This document shows, piece by piece, positions 60,225-64,000 of a stretch of DNA of 64,000 bases; positions within the stretch are counted from its first letter, which is position 1, and each line of letters starts with the position of its first letter. The DNA is from Streptomyces lydicus (lineage in GTDB: Bacteria; Actinomycetota; Actinomycetes; Streptomycetales; Streptomycetaceae): assembly GCF_004125265.1 (NCBI RefSeq), contig NZ_RDTE01000003.1, positions 1,860,001 through 1,924,000 on the forward strand. The letters run 5' to 3'. The position numbers and the translations under genes are program-made. The notes beneath the pieces are model-generated. The model ran no database searches and was not told the DNA's origin. It was given only the letters and a program-made list of their open reading frames with translations.

Positions 60225-60745
60225 CAGTCTCCCCAGCAGTAGTCGAGGTAGGAGCAGCCGCGGCAGCCGGTGCGGGCCAGTCGCGCGGGTGGTTCGGTCG
60301 CGGCGATGACGTTGCGGGCTTGGGTTTCGGCGTCTTCGGCCGCCATGCGGGCGTCGTCGTCCCAGGGGACGTCGGTGGTGCGGCGGATCAGCGGGTAGTG
60401 GACGGTGCCGCCTCGTACGCTGATGCCCCGGCGCTCCAGTAGCAGGCAGTAGTGGCGGACCTGGGCTGCGTGTGCGGGTGAGGGGGCGCGTGAGGATTTC
60501 GTCTCGTGGACGACGGCGCCGGTGGTGACCCAGTCGATCTTCGCTTCGCCCAGGTCGATGTCGCGTCGGCGGGTGAAGGTGGTGTCGGCTACCACTTGTC
60601 CGAAGGCCACCCGGTCGCTGCGGTGCTCGGGCCGGTAGCCGCGTGCGTAGAGCCAGAGCTGTCGCGGGCAGTGGACGAAGTACTTGATGTGGACGCCGCC
60701 GACCGCGGCGCCGTCGTCGGCCGGGAAGTCGTCGAGGCTGCTCAC
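60224..60745 (-). CDS. cas4: CRISPR-associated exonuclease Cas4
   Basis: The 173-residue protein has the Fe-S cysteines Cys26 (YFVHCPRQLWLYARG) and Cys161, Cys164, Cys170 (TGCRGCSYLDYC). The RecB-like nuclease core is AKIDWVTTGAVVHETKSSRA with Asp71, Glu81 and Lys83, then HAAQVRHYCLLLERRG. Cas4 trims prespacers and checks the PAM in type I systems with Cas1-Cas2. ATG 60745 overlaps the cas3 stop by four bases. Confidence 0.93.
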   Translation of the reverse strand: MSSLDDFPADDGAAVGGVHIKYFVHCPRQLWLYARGYRPEHRSDRVAFGQVVADTTFTRRRDIDLGEAKIDWVTTGAVVHETKSSRAPSPAHAAQVRHYCLLLERRGISVRGGTVHYPLIRRTTDVPWDDDARMAAEDAETQARNVIAATEPPARLARTGCRGCSYLDYCWGD

Positions 60746-63150
60746 AGGATGGTCTCCCGCTCGGCCCGCGGTCGTAGGCCGAGTGTGCTGTCGTACTCGC
60801 CGTCGATCAGGCGCATCTGCAGGTTCCGGTCGAATTCGGGTTGGTACATGGCGAGCTGGCGGTATCGCAGGGGGATGAGGAGGCGGGCCGCGAGCAGGGG
60901 GTCGCCGTTCTTTCCGCGCGTCAGCTTGCGGTATTCGTCGGTGTCGTCGTGGTGCAGGACTTCCACGCTGTCGAACTTCTCGCTCAGTTCCCTGGCGAAT
61001 TCGCTGCGGTCGTGGAAGGGGTCGGTGAAGGTGAGGAAGTGCGTGGTGAACTCGTCACGGTGGCGGCGGGCTTCTTCCTCCCACCTTTTGCCCCACTCCG
61101 TTGCGTAGGCGTGGTCGAGTAGTTGGTCGATGTCCTGCTCGCTGAGGTCGGTGGCGCCGTGGTCGGCGAGGGTGATGAGGGCCGACCAGGCGGCGTCCAC
61201 CGCCCCGGCCTCGTACGGCAGGTGCTTCTCGGTGCGGTGGACGCGGAACTCGGCGGGCCCGTCGGGGTGGAGTCCGCGCCGGTTGACGCGGCCGGCGCGC
61301 TGGGCGACGGCCTCGATGGGGGCGCTCTCGACGGCGCCGCGGTCGAAGTCGAGTTGGAGGGAGACCTCCACCGCCTGGGTGGCGACGACGAGACCGCCGC
61401 GCCGTGGGTTTTCGCCGGGCCGCCGCTCGGGGTGGCGCTTGAGGAGTGCCTTCTCGATGGCGTCCCGGTCGCCGTTCTTGAAGCGCGAGTGGAGGAGCAG
61501 GGCCGCATACGGGTCGCCGGGCAGCGCCGCGCGGGCGTCGTCGGCGAGTTGCTCGAACAGGCTCTGGGCGCCGGCGACCGTGTTGACCACGACGAGCACG
61601 CTGTGTCCCTCGCGCAGCCAGGACCTCAGCCGCTCGATGCTCGCCGCCGCGGTGACGGGGGTCTCGTCGAGGACCAGGCGATGCCGTACGGGGCTGGTCC
61701 CGTGGGGTGCTCGGTGAACGGTGACCGGATGTTCGACGCTGTCTTGGATGAGGCGGGTCATCGTGCCGGCGAGGGTCGCGGAGAGTACGGCGAACCGGCT
61801 GCCGAGCTGTTCCCACAGGCGCATTGCCGCCAGCAGGCGGCCGAAGGTGTCGGGCTCGTAGGCATGCAACTCGTCCAGGATGAACAGTGAGTTGGCCTGT
61901 TCGAGCAGGACGGAGGAGTACGAGGGTCCGGCGACGGCGCCGCTCAGGAGCTGGTGGGGCGTGGCCACCCGCAGCCGCTGGGTGAACAGGCGCATCGCAC
62001 CGGCCTGTGCTCGGGCCTTGCGGGCCTGGGAGGCCGTCGGCTCGGCGTGCGGGGTGCCGGCGGCGCAGTCGTCGTCGAGGGCTTCGGTGAGCAGGGTCTG
62101 GGCGACGGTGCCGTGCAGCAGACCGATGTCGGCTCTCTTCTCGCCGGGGGCGGGGACGAGGTCGTCGGCGAGGCGGCGTCGGATCGCGTTCAGCGACGCC
62201 CGGTACGGCAGGGTCCACACCACCCGTGGCAGCCCGGGCATGGTGCGCAGCTGCTCGGCCGCCCAGGCGAGCCCGGCTTCGGTCTTACCGCTGCCGGTCG
62301 GTGCCGCGAGCACCAGATGGCCGCCAGTGCCTGCGGCCCGCTGCTGGTGAGGGTAGGGCTCATGCGGCAGGCGGGCGAGGTAGCCGGGCAGCAGGGGCAT
62401 GTGCGTCTGGAGGCTCTCATGCGCCGAACCGGAGTGGTCGGCGAGGGTGAGCGCGCCCTGTGCAAGGACGGCGAGCAGCCCCTGGTGCGGCTTGGCGGGG
62501 TGTCTCCAGAGGTCCAGGAGCATTTCCAGCAGGTCCCGGGAGCGCTGCGCGAGGGACGGGGCTCCCAGGGCCGTCGTGGGTGGGTCGAGCGTGAGGAAGC
62601 CGGAGAGCCATCCCAGCAGTTCCCGGTGCAGGAACCGCGGGACCTGCACCACGGCCTGCTCCGGTGTGGCCCCGGGGGTGGTGCCGAACGCCTCCTCCCA
62701 TGCCGTCTTCGGGTTGTACTGCAGGGCCAGGGCCGGCTTGCCGCCGCTGCCGGTGGCGGCGGCGTGCAGGGGGCGGTGGTGGGTGGCCACCAGCGTCGCC
62801 ACCATCACCCGGTCCTCGTCACTCCAAGCGCCCGCTCCCGCGAGCAGGTCCACATACGCGAGGGACAGCACTTCGTGCCGTTCGCCCCACGGGAGGCCGC
62901 CCGGCTCGACCTGACGCTGGAACCCCTCAGCGATCTTGCCCGCGTCGTGGAGGAGGGCCGCCCGGCGGACGCGGGACCAGAACGCGGGCTCGGTGGCCAG
63001 GATTCCCGCGCTCTGGATGCGGTCCTCGATCTGGGCGACCGCGGCATGAACGGTGCGGGAGTGTGTGGTCAGCCGCTCCCTGTCCTCGGCCGGCGTGGAT
63101 TTCGCCCGGATGTCGTCCAGAGAACCTCGCCGTGGGACCGGACCGGTCAC
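60742..63150 (-). CDS. cas3: CRISPR-associated helicase-nuclease Cas3
   Basis: GTG 63150 overlaps the cas5 stop (GTGA) and gives 802 aa; the longer open frame upstream overlaps cas5. The HD nuclease comes first: His30, LLHDAGKI with HD at 68-69, and THHR near 124-127. The helicase follows: Walker A APTGSGKT at 283-290, DELH at 426-429, SATLAGTMTRL, VVVNTV, and motif VI VAQRAGRVNRRG near 585. HD and helicase on one chain, in this order, is the type I effector nuclease that degrades DNA after Cascade binding. Confidence 0.95.
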   Translation of the reverse strand: MTGPVPRRGSLDDIRAKSTPAEDRERLTTHSRTVHAAVAQIEDRIQSAGILATEPAFWSRVRRAALLHDAGKIAEGFQRQVEPGGLPWGERHEVLSLAYVDLLAGAGAWSDEDRVMVATLVATHHRPLHAAATGSGGKPALALQYNPKTAWEEAFGTTPGATPEQAVVQVPRFLHRELLGWLSGFLTLDPPTTALGAPSLAQRSRDLLEMLLDLWRHPAKPHQGLLAVLAQGALTLADHSGSAHESLQTHMPLLPGYLARLPHEPYPHQQRAAGTGGHLVLAAPTGSGKTEAGLAWAAEQLRTMPGLPRVVWTLPYRASLNAIRRRLADDLVPAPGEKRADIGLLHGTVAQTLLTEALDDDCAAGTPHAEPTASQARKARAQAGAMRLFTQRLRVATPHQLLSGAVAGPSYSSVLLEQANSLFILDELHAYEPDTFGRLLAAMRLWEQLGSRFAVLSATLAGTMTRLIQDSVEHPVTVHRAPHGTSPVRHRLVLDETPVTAAASIERLRSWLREGHSVLVVVNTVAGAQSLFEQLADDARAALPGDPYAALLLHSRFKNGDRDAIEKALLKRHPERRPGENPRRGGLVVATQAVEVSLQLDFDRGAVESAPIEAVAQRAGRVNRRGLHPDGPAEFRVHRTEKHLPYEAGAVDAAWSALITLADHGATDLSEQDIDQLLDHAYATEWGKRWEEEARRHRDEFTTHFLTFTDPFHDRSEFARELSEKFDSVEVLHHDDTDEYRKLTRGKNGDPLLAARLLIPLRYRQLAMYQPEFDRNLQMRLIDGEYDSTLGLRPRAERETIL

Positions 63151-63863
63151 GGAGCCAGCAGCCACAGCGCCCTCCCTCGTGCGCCGTCCGGACGCGTTCC
63201 GTCGTCGTACCCGGCATCCTGGTAGGCGCCGCGCACGCGATGGCGGCCGGCCGGCAGGTCGCACCACAGGTAGTCGGCCCAGTGGGTGCTCATCCGGTCG
63301 GTCGAGACCGACGCCGCCATGCGGTGGGCGATCGCGGACGGCACGTCGTGGCCCGAGACCGGCGCCAGCGCATGCCCGACGATCGCCTCCTCGACAGGCT
63401 CCAGCATCACCTGGACGCGCGCTTCGACGTGGACAAGGTCCTGCGACCGGCCCAGGCGCAGTGCCCAGCGCGGTCGCCGCAACGCCCGCGCGACACGGTC
63501 GCCCTCGCTGCCCGGCAGCCACACCGTCAGATGCACGCCGGCCAGGAAGGGGCGGCTGCGGAGCGTCATACCGCCCTTGCCGGCACGCACCCGCCCGGAC
63601 ACCGCCGGGTTCAGGCCGGTGGCGTCGATGGGGTGATACGTCTCGGCGTCCACGCCCTGGCCCTCGGACCAGGCCGCCATCCCGAAGGCCAAGGACTCGC
63701 GGGGCGCGCCGGTGGCTGCGGCGAGTAGTCCCCGTACCGTCGAGGGCGGCGGCACCGGAAGGCCCCGGGTCAGGCCGGGGAAGAACGGATCTCGGAAGGA
63801 CGCCACGGGGGCGTAGAACTCAAGCCGCCAAGCGGGCAGCGGCTCACGCGGCACCTCGGTCAC
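63147..63863 (-). CDS. cas5: CRISPR-associated protein Cas5
   Basis: GTG 63863 overlaps the cas7 stop and starts TEVPREPLPAWRLEFYAPVA (238 aa). The family signature is at the start: SFRDPFFPGLTRGLPVPPPS, TVRGLLAAATGAP, which is the Cas5 N-terminal fold with the conserved P-S-T-x-x-G. The rest is a second ferredoxin-like half. Cas5 binds the crRNA 5' handle in Cascade. The I-B assignment is by context. Confidence 0.88.
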   Translation of the reverse strand: MTEVPREPLPAWRLEFYAPVASFRDPFFPGLTRGLPVPPPSTVRGLLAAATGAPRESLAFGMAAWSEGQGVDAETYHPIDATGLNPAVSGRVRAGKGGMTLRSRPFLAGVHLTVWLPGSEGDRVARALRRPRWALRLGRSQDLVHVEARVQVMLEPVEEAIVGHALAPVSGHDVPSAIAHRMAASVSTDRMSTHWADYLWCDLPAGRHRVRGAYQDAGYDDGTRPDGARGRALWLLAP

Positions 63864-64000
63864 CGGGCGGGGTCCTCGAACCAGGCGTCCAGCGCCGTGG
63901 TCCGCATCTCGGCCGCCAGCCCGCGCAGGACCGCCCGCGGATGGTCGATCACGACGGTCTGGTCGGCGAGTTCCTGCGCGCACTCCTTCTCGAAGTCCTC
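63860..64000 (-). CDS. cas7: Probable Cas7, C-terminal end only
   Basis: The last 46 codons of a gene running off the right edge are visible, ending EDFEKECAQELADQTVVIDH, PRAVLRGLAAEMRTTALDAW, FEDPAR. The GTGA overlap with cas5 and its position match cas7 (the Cascade backbone) in type I-B order. The fragment alone does not identify the family; this is by context. Confidence 0.6.
   Translation of the reverse strand, partial: EDFEKECAQELADQTVVIDHPRAVLRGLAAEMRTTALDAWFEDPAR

Noticed and set aside
63151..63522. N-terminal extension of cas3 to 63522
   Set aside because: It overlaps most of cas5, and the GTG at 63150 gives the usual coupled start and HD-domain length.

Overview
The window is high-GC actinobacterial DNA, almost certainly Streptomyces or a close relative. 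Lineage markers are DUF317, DUF4913, DUF397 and XRE/DUF5753 proteins, a DUF574-type methyltransferase and a SCO6880-type conjugation protein. Many starts are GTG or TTG, and neighbouring genes are often coupled by 4-base ATGA/GTGA/TTGA overlaps.

About 1-48.3 kb looks like the inside of a conjugative element (linear plasmid or large integrative element). A minus-strand operon at 0-5.4 kb carries small helical proteins, a GNAT acetyltransferase, a DUF3631-like DNA-binding protein, a RelE/ParE-like toxin and a DUF4913 protein. An adenine/cytosine DNA methyltransferase faces the conjugation operon. From 6.8 to 15.2 kb the plus strand encodes a type IV secretion-like apparatus: transglycosylase/NlpC wall hydrolase, pilin-like protein, VirB8-like protein, TrbL/VirB6-like channel, SCO6880 protein and VirB4 ATPase. 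The VirD4-like coupling ATPase follows at 35.5 kb. Between and after these lie accessory genes: HAD hydrolase, glycosyltransferase, MFS exporter, a MoxR/VWA pair, a relaxase-like protein without its histidines, an orphan TrpA homologue, a PP-loop enzyme, a C5 cytosine methylase and a DnaB-N-only protein. Among them is an unusual expansion of small paralogous families: DUF317 proteins, helical partners and a short recurrent alpha/beta module.

Five copies of one palindrome, each 7-8 bases after a -10-like hexamer, appear to define a shared promoter class at 1.4, 5.4, 6.5, 26.6 and 48.2 kb.

At 47.7-49.8 kb the organisation breaks down: a decayed integrase-like fragment, a nuclease-like gene, a 5' half of a tRNA-Arg gene, and two relic CRISPR repeats 64 bp apart. 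From 49.8 to 57.2 kb there is a defence and regulation island: polymorphic toxin with a likely immunity gene, Mrr-like nuclease, DUF397 + XRE regulator pair, DUF574 methyltransferase and a sigma-like protein.

From 57.2 kb to the right edge is a type I CRISPR-Cas locus, most like I-B. An alpha/beta hydrolase gene is cut at its nucleophile elbow by the distal repeat of a 19-repeat array (plus one degenerate repeat). The leader follows, then cas2-cas1-cas4-cas3-cas5-cas7 on the minus strand, with cas7 running off the edge. cas2 has no ATG, GTG or TTG and must begin at ATT or a similar codon.
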